Translations under genes and position numbers: made by a program | Assembly (NCBI GenBank): GCA_016946835.1 | Contig: JACVTC010000001.1 | Span: forward strand, 801,001 to 865,000 | DNA from: Neocallimastix lanati (nom. inval.) | Taxonomy: Eukaryota > Neocallimastigomycota > Neocallimastigomycetes > Neocallimastigales > Neocallimastigaceae | Reading direction: 5' to 3' | DNA length: 64,000 nucleotides | Notes under the pieces: model-generated | The model's database searches: none | Seen by the model: the letters and a program-made list of their open reading frames with translations, nothing else | What the model was told of the DNA's origin: nothing | In this document: positions 43,641 through 57,400 of the stretch, in pieces | How the letters are laid out: each line of letters opens with the position of its first letter | How positions within the stretch are numbered: position 1 is the stretch's first letter

Positions 43641-46521
43641 TTTTTTTTTTTTTTTTTTTTTTTTATATATATAAATTTATTAAATTTTTTTAATTAGGAT
43701 AAAACTTCAGAATTTCATCAAACATTAAAGTTTATTAATAAATTTGAAAATTTTGGTTTTAAGCCACCTTTCAATTTAACACCAATATATAATTTTAAAA
43801 ACGAAAATTGTCATTATAAAGAAATTTGGGATTTAGTAAATAAAACTGAAAATAGAAATGAAAATTATGATAATGAAGAGAAGATTGAAATGAATGCTTA
43901 TCTACAAAAACAAATTACTAATGAAATGAATTATTTAAATGAAAATAGTGAAATTATAAAATTAATATATTTTTCAAAAGATGGAAAAAAATCAAAAATA
44001 AATAATAATGATACTACTACTACTAATACTACTAATGAAAATAAATGTATTAATGAATTAAATGAAAATAATAAAATAAAAATAGAAAATAGTCTTAATA
44101 CTAATGATGAAAGTAATAAATCAAATACTGAAGTAAATAATAATATAAATATTAGCTTATCAGGTTCAGGTTCAGGTTCAGGTTCCTATAAAACTTTATA
44201 TGAAAATGGTAATGAAAATGTAAAAATAATAAAACAAGTCAATATTATAAACAAGGAATCCACAGATAAAATACAGAATGAAAACGAAAATGAAAATATT
44301 TCAAAAAATGAAATTAATCCCTTATCCACTTTATACAATTCAACAAAAATTGGTGAAAATGATTTTAATAGTCATGATTTTAATCGTTTGAAATCATCTA
44401 TCGATGAAATACTATTAAAAAATGAACGTTCATTTGAAAATAAAATTGGTATTAAGAGAATTCATAAAAAAAGTAAAATAAATGAAAATGTAAATGTAAA
44501 TGTAAATGAAAATGTAAATGAAAATGAAAATGAAAATGAAAATGATAATGAAAATGAAAATGAAAATAATGATTTTAACAAAAACAATTTTGATAATAGT
44601 GACAATTACGTTAATAATAATAATAATAATAATGGAGATGATTATTATAAAATGAATGAAAAATATAATGTATTGGAAAATAATAATAAAGAAACTAATC
44701 ATCATCATAATAATCATCATAATAGTACCAATAATATATTCTTATCACAAAATACTGCTGTTCGTAATCAAGAAGAAGAAGAAGAAGAACAAAACCATAA
44801 TTCTCATTTAAAATCCAAAAAAAGTAATTCAATGTATAATAATAAAAATGATATAATCATTGATAAGGATCAAGGTCATTCAGAATATGCAAGGTCATTT
44901 TATTCTTTAAATAATATAAAATATTCTTATGTGAAGCCATCAAATTCAAATTCAACAGCAAATAATTTAGAAATTTATGAAAGAGCCGCTAGTCCAAGTT
45001 ATTCTATGGGAAAACTTGATAGTAATCAAAATCAACAAAAAAGTGTTGATTCTTCCATGGATAATCAAAGTTTTCAATTATTATATCCATATAAAGATTT
45101 TTATCCATTATCTTTATCACATTCAAGTTATTCCACAAAAATAAACGGATTAAGTTCATCAACCACTTTTAATAACGATAATAATAAAAATATTAATGAT
45201 GGTAGTCATACTAATAATAATGGGATAAATGAAAATAATTTATCAATGGTATCAAATTCAAGTGTAGATATCATAAAGGCATTATCTTCGTCATTAAAAA
45301 AAGGATATTTTTCATCAGAAGCCTATTTAAAATATAAAAAGAGTAGCCATAATAGAAATGAAGGTAATAGTAAAAAAATAAATGATTTACATATATATAA
45401 TTTGCAAACAAGAACAAACGGGAAGGATAGATCTTATTACGATAATACTAGCACTGGTATAAATTCAGAATATATCAATGATAGTGGTAACGACGGTACC
45501 ATGCCAACCATAAAATTATTAAATTTACAACTTCAACGTGAACGTGAAATGAAAAAAGCAGAAGAAATAGTTGATGAATCATTTGAACGAAGACCTCAAT
45601 ATAATCATTCTGTAAATGATATTAAAAATGGTATATTGAAAATAAGATCTATTTTAAATTCAAATTCAAATAATGTTAATACTAAAGATTTCAATTTAAA
45701 TAGTTATAATGTCATCACCGCGAATACACCAATCAATAGTCCTAGTAATAGTCATAGGAAACATCACTCATTAAATATGAATTCTGATCATTATAATAAG
45801 ACGTACAATTTAAGTAAGGATTTAATTTATTTTAATAAAAAATTAAATGAATATAATAATCAGAAAAAAAAGTATTTCAATGATAATTCAAGTTACTCTT
45901 CAGATAATAATTCTGATGTTAATGTTTTTAGGACTAATATTATTAATTTTTCTCAAAGTATTAAAAGCCATTCAATTCCATCTAAATATAATTTAAATAA
46001 TAATAATAATAATAATAATAATACTAATAATACTAATAATACTAATAATACTAATACTAATAGTAATTCAAATTTAATAAATAATAATTATAATAACAAT
46101 TCAAATTTAATAAAAAATAATTATAATAATAATATTAAAAGTACAAATAATCAAAGAAAGAATATTAATACTTTAAATTCAACTGTTAAATTGGCCAATC
46201 CACATAAGTTGAAAGAAAATGACATAAATTATTCATATCAAAATAATAATTCTAGTAAAGGTAATAATATGCCTTTAGGTAATATCGACGGCCGAAATAG
46301 CACAAATTCATTAGGAAGGAACGCAAAGGCAAAAGAAATTAAAACTTTTAATTTAGTCATTAATCAATCTAATGAAAAAAGTAATAGTAGTCATCGTAGT
46401 ATCAACTACAAAAACAATCTAAATACTATTACAACTACAACAACTTCTATCACTACTACTACTACTACTATTAATAATAATAATAATAATATCAATGATT
46501 TAAAACTTACTGATAATATCA

Positions 46522-46599
<78 letters not shown>

Positions 46600-47507
46600 T
46601 AAATTCTAAATCTATCGTTAATAATATTAATAGAAATAATTCTCATAAATCTACAAATACCAATAAAACCATAATTGAATCTAGTAATAAAAATCGTATC
46701 AATGCCACTAATAATGTCAATAATGATACTAATAATATTAAAAATAATAATATTATTAAAAATATTAGTAATACTAATAACATCAAAAACAATATTGATA
46801 CAAATAATAGTAATAATAATGATAATATTAGTAATAATAATATTATTATTAGTAATAATAATAATAACAATGTTAATAATATACAAAAGAGTATTAAAAT
46901 TAATATGGATAACAAAGATAAATCAAAACCAATTAAAATTGAAAATTTAAATGCAATAAGTACTAAAGAAAATGTTAAAGATAATAGTACTCAAACTAAA
47001 GATAAGATAACCATTAAAGGAATTTTAACATTACCCCATCAATCAAATAAAAGATCATCATTAATATTACCATCAAAGGAAGAATTAAATATTAAAAAAA
47101 ATAAGGATGAAAGGAATGAACGTAAGTAAATGAAATATTTAAATAAAAAAAAATTTTTTTTTTCTTCTTTTTTTGTTATTTAATTTTATTTGTTTGTTTA
47201 TTATTAAATATTAAATTAATTAATATCTCTTATTATTATTATTATTATTGTTGTTGTTGTTGTTGTTGTTACTAACTTATTTATTTTTATGTATTTATTT
47301 GTTTTATACATTTATTTTTCATTTATTTTTATTTATTTATTTAATTATTTAGTCAAACCTTTAGATAAATTATCCACTAAGGAACATTCAAAAAATAGGC
47401 AAGATTCACTTGTTCAACAATATAAAGAAATTGCAATGAAAATAAATAGAAATAGAGATATTTCCGAACTCTCCTCTTCATTAAAGAAAAAACAAAAAGA
47501 AGGTAAT

Positions 47508-47597
<90 letters not shown>

Positions 47598-48094
47598 GTA
47601 ATAATAATAATAAATAAATAAATAAATAAATAATGATAATAATAAATAATAATAAATAATAATAATAATAAATAATAAATAATGATAATAATAAATAATA
47701 ATAATAAGTAATAATAATAATAAATAATAAATAATGATAATAATAAATAATAATAATAAATAATAATAAATAATAATAATAATTTTAAATTAAAATCAAT
47801 AATTAATATTATTTATTAATATTGAATTAATTAATTAATTAATTATTGATTTATTAATTTATAATAGTTAAAAAATATTATAATAAACAAAGAATCGACC
47901 ATTTAATATATGATTCAGTTAAAAAATTTGGAAGAGACGAAAAAATTGCAAATCAATGGATAGCCCAGCTTAATAGACAAGAAATATTTACAGTTGGTGA
48001 TCTTAGAGTTTTATGCGAAGAAGACTGGTATCATTTAGGCTTAAGTGTTATAGCCATTAGAACTATAAAAGATCAATTATATTATAGCAATTAA
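41915..48094 (+). CDS. Asn-rich protein with N-terminal zinc motifs and C-terminal SAM domain
   Basis: Eight exons in phase: 41915-42028, 42264-42302, 42477-42695, 42805-43075, 43287-43468, 43698-47121, 47353-47502 and 47868-48094, encoding 1541 aa. Residues 14-36 carry a C4 pattern (C14-x2-C17-x15-C33-x2-C36). Residues 94-119 carry C-x2-C-x18-H-x2-C (NCYGCKWP...WHNSC), the spacing of the first LIM zinc site without an obvious second half. A helical region (about 125-330) follows. A very long low-complexity middle then has NENENEN, HHHNNHH, GSGSGSG and poly-Asn runs of over 20. The last ~60 residues form a SAM domain (IANQWIAQLNRQEIFTVGDL, ...WYHLGLSVIAIRTI), a helical protein-protein or RNA interaction module. 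I do not recognise an orthologous family. A signalling or cytoskeletal adaptor is plausible but only inferred. Confidence 0.8.
47511..47780 (+). repeat. AAT microsatellite in intron 7 of the SAM-domain gene
   Basis: About 30 AAT units, then AATAAATAAT and GATAAT variants, inside the intron 47503-47867. Confidence 0.9.
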
Positions 48095-49080
48095 TATCAT
48101 AATATCATATATATATCCTACTATTATATTGTATTATATAAAAATAAAAATTATATAAAAAATATTTATATACACACATTTTATATATAATTTTATATTT
48201 TTTTTTTAAAAAAAAATTTATTTATTTATTTGTTAAAAATATATATATATATATATGTTAAAATATAGAGAAAACTTAATTTAAATTATTTATTATTTAT
48301 TATTATTTATATTTTATAAATTTTTATTAAGTATTATGAAAAGTTTTTTTTTAGTACATAAACCAAAAAAATATTTAGTTACTTCAAACCATATTGTCAA
48401 AAAAGTAGAAAAAAAAAAAAAAAAAAAAAAGTAAATAAATAAATAAATAAAATAATGTTGTAATATTACTAATATTAATAATGAAAAAATATATAAATAT
48501 ATATATAATAAATGTATTAAAATATAGTGAAACTTTATATTTAAATTTTTTTTCTTAATATTTTTTATTGATTATTATTATTATTATTATAAAGTATTAA
48601 AACGTTTAATGCACATGCATTAAAAAAATTTTTTTTTTTTCTTATTTAAAATAATTAAATAATTAATTAAATATAAAATAATGAATTAAAATGAAATGAA
48701 AATGAAATAAAAATTAAAATAAAAATAAAGATTAAGGTTAATACTGAAGTTAAGTAAAATAAATAAATTATTAATAAAAATAAAATAAAAAAAAATAAAA
48801 TTAAATAAAAATAAAAAAAAAAAAAAAAAGAAAGATTATATAATATGGTTAATTATTATGAATGAATGAATATATGTTAGATAAAGAATAAAATTAATAT
48901 ATATATATATATTTTTTTTTTCTTTCATCATTAATTTTTTAATATACATATACACACACATTTATATAAATATACATATATATAAATATATATATATATT
49001 TTTTTTTAAAAAAAAAAAAGTTTACATATACATTAAATTAATTAATCTTCAATTTAAAATTTAACCATATTAAACAAAAA

Positions 49081-49115
<35 letters not shown>

Positions 49116-50228
49116 CTGAATAAATAACTGAATAAATAACTGAATAAATGAATAAATAAATGAATAAACAACTGAATAAACAACTGAATAAATAAAAGAA
49201 AAGAAATGAATTTATCTTTCAGGTCTTTACTTTAAATTCAATTTTCATTTTAATATTTTAATTTTTTTTTTTTTTTTAAATTTTTTTTTTTTTTTATTAA
49301 AACTTTATTCATAAATAATTAATTTTTAACCAATCATGAATCCAAATCATAATTATTATATTTAAATTTTTTATTTTAAATTTTTATTTTAAAATTTTAT
49401 TTTTAATTTTGGTTGTATTTAAATGAACTGAACATGAATATTTTTTTTATTTTATAAATTTATATTTTATTTATTATTTATTCAATTATTTATTCAATAA
49501 ATACTCTTTTTATTATTTTATTATTTATTATTATTATTATTATTATTTTTTAATTATACTTCTTCTTATTAATTAAATATAATTTTAAAAAAGAATTTCA
49601 ATTTTTTTTGTTTTACTATTCTGTTGAATAGTGTTATTTCAAATAAAGAAAAGTTTTTATTATTATTTTTATCTAATTAAAAATACGACTATTTAATTTT
49701 TTTTTTATTTGTTAATCTGTATAAAAAAGAAAAAAAAAATTTAATAAATAAATAAATAAATAATTTAATAAATAAATAAATAAATAATTTAATAAATGTA
49801 TAGTTATTAATTTATAAAATAAAGAATAATTAAATGTCCAATATGGTTATATAAAAAATTATAACAATATAAAATAATAAAAAAAAAAACATATATATAT
49901 ATATGTTTTTATAAAAAAAATTTTTTTAAAAAAAAAATTATACTTTTAATTATTTATTAAATATTAAGAAAAAGAAATAATAATAGTAAATAAATAAATA
50001 AAAAATAAATAAATAAATAAATTATAAATAAATAAATAATAATAAATAAATAAGTAAAAATAAATAAATAAAATAAAAAAATAGAATAGAATAAAATAAA
50101 ATAAAAATATTCCAAAATTCATATTTTTTTTTTATGAGCAGATTCATTTAAAAATAATAATTATTAAACCTTTTTTTATAATATATGGCATTAAATAGTT
50201 TTATTGAAAAACAATTTTATTTAGTAAA
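48095..50228. other. Intergenic AT-rich DNA
   Basis: AAAT tetranucleotide runs (about 49080-49200 with AACTGAAT variants), homopolymers, and a fragment of the CAATAAATACTCTTTTTATT motif near 49490-49530 that also occurs in the satellites at 23101 and 40430. No gene seen. Confidence 0.5.
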
Positions 50229-50299
50229 ATGAATGTTTCTTTTATTGTTAATAATACAACATTTAAAACATATAGGTAATAAATAATGAATAATTTGTG

Positions 50300-50348
<49 letters not shown>

Positions 50349-51073
50349 TATTATTATTTTTATATATTATTAAAAATAGAATTTAATCCTACATATACAT
50401 ATATATTAATAATTGAATAATATATATATATATATTGCTATTATTCATTATTATTATTGATAGTTATTTATTATCTTCACAATCTTCATATTTTAAGGGT
50501 TATTTTATAACCCATCCACCACCAGCAACGTTTATAGTACCTCCAGGAATATCAAATGAAACTGTATATTTTTTTTGTAAATACATCGAAAATAATATCA
50601 ATACAATTAAAAAATTAGGGAAAAATCCAATTTCTGTAAAAGTCAATGAGTCATCCTCAACAACTAATTTAAATTTACCCCCATTTAAAAATTCATATAA
50701 TAATATACCTAATATTTGTTTCAATATACCACAAGATTATCTAAATATATCTTCTAATATGATACCAACCCTTTATGTTGAATTATATGCATTTCTAAAT
50801 TTGTATGAGATTAATGATTTAAAACTAAAGTTAAAAAACCATATATATTCAATATTATCAAACGAAAATATAAATCAAATTCAAGAAAAAGCTATTGATT
50901 TAGGAAATGAATCCATAATAGAAATGTGTAATAAATTTATTGATAATTATAAACCAAATAAGAAAAGGAAAACCAATGATTATTATAATAGTTGTAATAT
51001 CGTAAATAATAATTTTGAACGACAGCAGCCTTTTAAAATACGAAGAGGCGATCCCAAAGGGAAAAACTTTTAA
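50229..51073 (+). CDS. BTB/POZ-like protein with a basic C-terminal tail
   Basis: Two exons, 50229-50275 and 50464-51073, join in phase (AG|T gives Ser) to encode 218 aa. The junction restores the BTB hallmark: FIVNNTTFKTYSYLLSSQSS then YFKGYF, corresponding to the family pattern of a strand, a leucine-rich helix and an SxYFxxxF motif. Downstream, ISNETVYFFCKYI and LYVELYAFLNLYEINDL fit later BTB helices, and LKNHIYSILSNENI is BACK-like. The usual His of the F-x-aHk motif is absent (TFKTYS). The tail has NKKRKTND, a plausible nuclear signal, and ends KIRRGDPKGKNF. BTB proteins usually dimerise or serve as adaptors; the partner here is unknown. Fold assignment is moderately confident, function open. 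Confidence 0.6.
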
Positions 51074-51713
51074 AAAAGAAAAAAAAAAAAAAAAAAAAAA
51101 CTTTTAAAACATTTAAAAAATAAAAAATAAAAATATGATAAAAATAAAAATAAAAATTGTAATAAACATTTATTCAAATAAATTATTAAATATATTATTA
51201 TTACTATCATTTCTATCTTAATTAGAAATTTAATGGTATTAATATTATTATTTTTTATTAATTTATTTATTTATTTTTATTTTTTTTTTCTTTTTAAAAT
51301 GATAACAATCAAATGAATAGAATAATAATATAAATTTTCAATTCATAATAATTTATACCTTACGTCAAGAATAAATAAATAAATAGATAAATAAATAAAT
51401 AAATAAATAATAATAATTATAATAATAATAATATAGTTTTTTTTTTTTTTTTTCTATAATATTTTAATATTTTTTATATTATTTATTAATAAAATAAAAT
51501 GAAGTTTTAATAAATAAAAATTACCCTTGTCTATTTTCTTTAATTCTTATATTATTAATATTAGATTTTTATTTAAAATTTGAGATTTATATTATAGATA
51601 CTTAATATATATATATACTTAATATCTTTTTATCATTTATTATTTATTTTACTTTTTTTTTTACCTTATTTTATTTTATTTTACTTGACTTTATTTTATT
51701 TTATTATATATTA

Positions 51714-51764
<51 letters not shown>

Positions 51765-52652
51765 AAATAATTTGTATATTTGAGAATACAAAGTATATAA
51801 AAAATAAATAAAATTATCTGTTATTAAGAATTTATAAGAAAATGAATAAAAAAAAAAAAAAAAAGTTTTATAATATTATAATAATAATTATTATTGTAAT
51901 AAAAAAAAAAAAAATTAATAATCTTTCTTATTTTACTTATTTTAATAATATAATAATAATTATTTTTTTTCCATAATAAAGTTTTATTTTTATAGTCTAC
52001 CTTGGAAACATCATATTTAATTTTATATACTTTTACTTAATAGTAATAATAAAAATAATTAATTTATTAATGATATGAAAAAGCAATTTCAGTTATAGTG
52101 AAACAAAGAATATAAAAATAAATTATAGCTTGTTAAATTTGATTGTCTGTTTTTTTTATGATTTTCCTTTTTTTTTTTTTTTTTTTTTTTTTTCTGGATT
52201 TAGTGCTGGATTCAGTGTTAGTATGTGTAAGTAACATTATTCATATACTCTTTGAATTATTATCAATATTATTCAAACTTTTTTTTTTTTTTTTATTTTA
52301 TTTTTTATTAATTATTATGATAATCTTATAATTATTGTTATTTTATTTTTGCATTTATTTTTGCTATATGGTAATTTTTGTTTTGGGTGATTGTCCATAA
52401 ACCAATATTTTAATATTAAAAGGGTTTGTGTAACAAAACTGATAATTAAAGTCTATTATTAGTAATTATTCCGTTAGTATTATTCATTTATTCATTTTAA
52501 AATTATTTGATATAATATAAAATAAAAAAAAAAAAAAAAAGAAAACATTTTTCTTTTATTAAAAGTTTTTTTTTATTAATTCATTTTTCTTTTAAATTAT
52601 TAGATTATTCATTCTTAATTCATATTATAAAAAAATTTATAATTTATTTACA

Positions 52653-52685
<33 letters not shown>
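51074..52685. other. Intergenic AT-rich DNA
   Basis: Homopolymers and ATT/AAT arrays (51717-51762 and 52661-52687). A short motif TTATTAAGAATTTATAAGAA next to poly-A (about 51823) also occurs near 6049. No gene is supportable. Confidence 0.5.
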
Positions 52686-52688
<3 letters not shown>

Positions 52689-52719
52689 TATAATAAAATT
52701 ATTAAATAAATTTTTATCC

Positions 52720-53232
52720 AGCATACTTGAGTTGACTAACGCTTGATCAATATCTGATGAATATCTACCTTTAATCCATGAAATAGGTGAACCATTAATT
52801 GAAAGAATAAACTAGTTACCAAGGTTAACTATCGAGTCAATTTGTCTTGTAAACCAGTGATGCTTATGTTAATGTCTTCAAGAAGAATAAGATGGATGAT
52901 TAGTGAGATTCTGAAGCCATGTGAAAACTTCGGTGAATGCATATCGGACTTGTAATGAAGTGTTTCTTCGTAGGAATATAGACATTTACCTGCCTACAGA
53001 GCACTTAGAGTGATTCTATCCATCAACTATAGGTTCTTAAAGAGATAAGATGAGTATTCGAAATTATCTTCAGGAACTGCTTGATATGAGACATGATACC
53101 CAAGATATAAAGCTCTTGCAACTTGGTGTAGTTGGATTTCATTATTTTCTTGAAATATTTGTAGATGGGAAGTGGTTCTTTAACATGGATTTCAAGCATC
53201 CATGGTACCATTTCCTGTTTTCCTGAAAACAT
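52720..53232 (-). pseudogene. Gene relic, unit 1 copy (unrecognised)
   Basis: A minus-strand frame from MFSGKQEMVPWMLEIHVKEP through LPIYKYFKKIMKSNYTKLQE and IISNTHLISLRTYS ends at a TAG (53023). Coding-like text resumes in other frames as far as about 52720. The Leu/Ile/Asn pattern is reminiscent of degenerate leucine-rich repeats, but I cannot assign a family. The unit 2 copy keeps the frame despite a 12-bp deletion. Confidence 0.35.
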
Positions 53233-53239
53233 ATAAGAA

Positions 53240-53840
53240 TAATGGCTTAAAAATTGGTAATAAAGTACTCAATACTATCTCTTTTTCATAAAAATTCTAT
53301 CCATTGATATTGTATTCCAACTAAGACAAAAAAAAAAAAAAAAAAAGAAAACTTTTCTGTGTTGGAAATGTGAAATTAGATTTTGAGAATTACAAAAAAA
53401 AAAAAAAAATAAAAAAAAAAAGTATATTAGGAATATTGAATGTATGATTATTATTTCTAACTTTTTACTAAAAAATTAGTTGAACTGAGATTGAGATTTG
53501 CTGAGTTTGTATTATTGGATGTGTTTTTTCAGATATTAAATTTTTTATTTTTAAAAAATGCTAAATAGAAACCTTAGGATTTCATTTAGATCAATATACA
53601 CTATGAAATTCGGACTCCATGGATATTACTTTTTTTTTTTTTTTTTTTTTTAGGAATTATCCATCAGAAAAGGATTTGACTCTTAAACAAAAAAACAAAA
53701 AAAAAACATACATCCCAATTTCTTTTTTTTTTTATAATTTTTATGATTTAAATCAATCAATTAACATCTACATTCGCTTCTACCAAGATGGAAAGTTAAC
53801 TATTAATCGGTATCACCTTACATAGATATATTTTTAAACA

Positions 53841-53899
<59 letters not shown>

Positions 53900-54174
53900 A
53901 ATTACTTAAAATTAAAATTATAACACGACTTTTCACAAATTAACCTTATTTTAACTACATTATTACTAACGTTACACTATCACCAATTCTACTATTATTA
54001 ACAGTATCATTTTTATTGTTATCATTATAAAGAATTATACCCTTTATTACTACTACTACTACTACTACTACTACTATCAAAATCATTACCTGATTCAATA
54101 TTATTCTATTATCTGTGACCACAGTATTTACATTCACTATTAGATTTTGAACATTTTGAACAATATTTGGTAAT

Positions 54175-54205
<31 letters not shown>

Positions 54206-54880
54206 CTTTTCATAGAGAATGTCTATATCCTTAAAAAAAAATATTTTTTATCCATAATTCACAGAGAAAAAGTTAGAGTGTAAATTAACTTTTGTAAAAA
54301 TAATTATTAAATTATTAAACAAATACCTTGTTTATTAATGACTAATTCCAATACCATTTTTATTCAACACAAGTTTAATTAAATACACAACTTATATATA
54401 ATTAACCCTATACTCTTTTTTTTTTTTTTTTTATTTTCTTAATCCTTTTATACTATTATCTCTTTTCCTCCATCAAAACGAATCCAGTATTATATTTTAT
54501 ATTTTACTTAGTATATTATATTAAGCTCAACTTATTCCTCATTTTCTATTTAGGCACAATTAACTTTTTTTTTAATATAAAAAAGAAATAAAAAAAAATT
54601 TTTTTTTTTTTTTTTTTTTTTTCTTTTTATTTATTTATTTGTTATTATTTACTTTTTTTTTTAAACATATTTAAATATATCACTAAAAAAAAAAAAAACT
54701 TAATCTATTTTTACATAGATTAAAAAAAAAAGTGTTTAATATGTTAATAATAGCAAAGAATAATTTTGCTATAATAAAAAATAAATTCAAAAAAATCTAA
54801 ATTTAAATTATTCGTATATTACTTATAAATCATTATTTATTTATAAATAAATAAAAACGTATTAATAATAACTTTTAATA
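53240..54880. other. Non-coding or relic DNA of unit 1 between the relic and eS12
   Basis: Contains exon-like fragments with no complete frame. On the plus strand NFYDLNQSINIYIRFYQDGK lies at about 53736-53800. On the minus strand a Cys-rich piece (YCSKCSKSNSECKYCGH) lies at about 54170-54115, followed by a TACTAC-type microsatellite (54048-54076). A 56-bp T run begins at 53844. The 3' untranslated region of the eS12-like gene is at the right end. Confidence 0.45.
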
Positions 54881-54883
54881 TAT

Positions 54884-55282
54884 TTATTGCTCGTTAAATT
54901 GTCGAAGAATAACATTCATAGCAGCACTGTCACCATAGTTTTTGATAACAGCACAAGAAGTATAAACAATCTTATAAGGTTCACCTCTACGATTAAACCT
55001 GCAAAGACCAGCCCATACACCTAACTTCTTATAACTAGGAATCTTAATAAGATTTACGCAGTGTTCCTTACATAAAGCTTCAACAAGCTTAACGTATTCC
55101 TTTATTCTACAAGTTTCAACAAGAACACAGAGAGAAGCTTCACGTCTTTCTAAAGCCTTAACACTTTCTCTTAAACCTTTAGCGAGACAACCGTGGATAA
55201 TAGCTTCCTTAAAGACTTCTTGAAGAGCTTCTCCAACAGTCATAGCATAAACTTGAACAGGGGCGTCTTCTTCGTCTGACAT
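54884..55282 (-). CDS. Divergent paralogue of ribosomal protein eS12
   Basis: Intact single-exon minus-strand frame, 132 aa, starting MSDEEDAPVQV and clearly eS12-derived (ALQEV...[12 protein letters not shown]...[10 protein letters not shown]...SAAMNVIL). Compared with its tandem partner at 58337-58759 it lacks a seven-residue N-terminal segment and one Glu near the C-terminus. It has 36 replaced residues, many at positions conserved across eukaryotes. The usual HDGLARG is [20 protein letters not shown] is GVWAGLCRFNRRG, and [10 protein letters not shown] is YKIVYTSCAV. Only three codons differ synonymously. eS12 sits near the beak of the small ribosomal subunit. Whether this copy still enters ribosomes is unknown; it could be neofunctionalised, specialised or decaying. 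The reading frame and promoter-proximal flank are retained. Confidence 0.9.
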   Translation of the reverse strand: MSDEEDAPVQVYAMTVGEALQEVFKEAIIHGCLAKGLRESVKALERREASLCVLVETCRIKEYVKLVEALCKEHCVNLIKIPSYKKLGVWAGLCRFNRRGEPYKIVYTSCAVIKNYGDSAAMNVILRQFNEQ

Positions 55283-56325
<1,043 letters not shown>

Positions 56326-56339
56326 AATTATAATAAAGT

Positions 56340-56847
56340 TATTAAATAAATTTTTATCCAGCATACTTGAGTTGACTAACGCTTGATCAATATCTGGTGA
56401 ATATCTACCCTAGGTCGGTGAACCATTAATTGAAAGAATAAACTAGTTACCAAGGTTAACTATCGGCTAATTTGTCATGTAAACCAGTGGTGTTCATGTT
56501 AAAGTCTTCAAGAAGAATAAGATGGATGATTAGTGTGATTTTGAAGCCATGTGAAAACTTCAGTAAATGCATATCGGACTTGTAATGAAGTGTTTCTTCG
56601 TGGGAATATAGACAATTTACCTGCCTACAGAACACTTAGAGTGATTCCATCAACTATAGGTTCTTAAAGAGACAAGATGAGTATTCGAAATTATCTTCAG
56701 GAACTGCTTGATATGAGACATGATACCCAAGATATAAACCTCTTGCAACCTGGTGTAGTTGGATTTCATTATTTTCTTGAAATATTTGTAGATGGGAAGT
56801 GTTTCTTTAACATGGATTTCTAGCCTTTCCTGTTTTCCTGAAAACAT
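56340..56847 (-). pseudogene. Gene relic, unit 2 copy (unrecognised)
   Basis: Counterpart of 52720-53232. The minus-strand frame MFSGKQERLEIHVKETLPIY to LVSLRTYS stops at the same TAG. It differs from unit 1 by a few conservative replacements and a 12-bp in-frame deletion. The family is not recognised. Confidence 0.35.
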
Positions 56848-56849
56848 AA

Positions 56850-57351
56850 GAATAATGGCTTAAAAATTGGTAATGAAGTACTCAATACTATTTCTTTTCA
56901 TAAAAATTCTATCTATTGGTATTGTATTCCAACTAAGACAAAAAAAAAAAAAAAAAACTTTTCTGTGTTATAAATGTGAAATTAGATTTTGAGAATTACA
57001 AAAAAAAAAAAAAAAAAAAAAAGTATATTAGGAACATTGAGTGTATGATTATCATTTCTAACTTTTTACTAAAAAAATTAGTTGAACTGAGATTGAGATT
57101 TGCTGAGTTTGTATTATTGGATGTGTTTTTTCAGATATTAAATTTTATTTTTAAAAAATGCTAAATAGAAACCTTAGGATTTCATTGAGATTAATATACA
57201 CTATGAAATTCGGACTCCATGGATATTACTTTTTTTTTTTTTTTATAATTTTTATGATTTAAATCAATTAATTAACATCTACATTCGCTTCTACCAAGAT
57301 GGAAAGTTAACTATTAATCGGTATCACCTTACATAGATATATTTTTAAACA

Positions 57352-57400
<49 letters not shown>

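Noticed and set aside
44430-46950. Minus-strand and alternative-frame Ile/Leu-rich frames inside the SAM-domain gene
   Set aside because: Shadows of the Asn-codon repeats of the real plus-strand exon; composition and splice continuity support only the plus frame.
54884-55282. Repeat-induced C-to-T mutation as the cause of the eS12 divergence
   Set aside because: The differences include many A/G and transversion changes (for example TAT/GAA, AGA/ACT) and are confined to replacement sites rather than following one mutation type.
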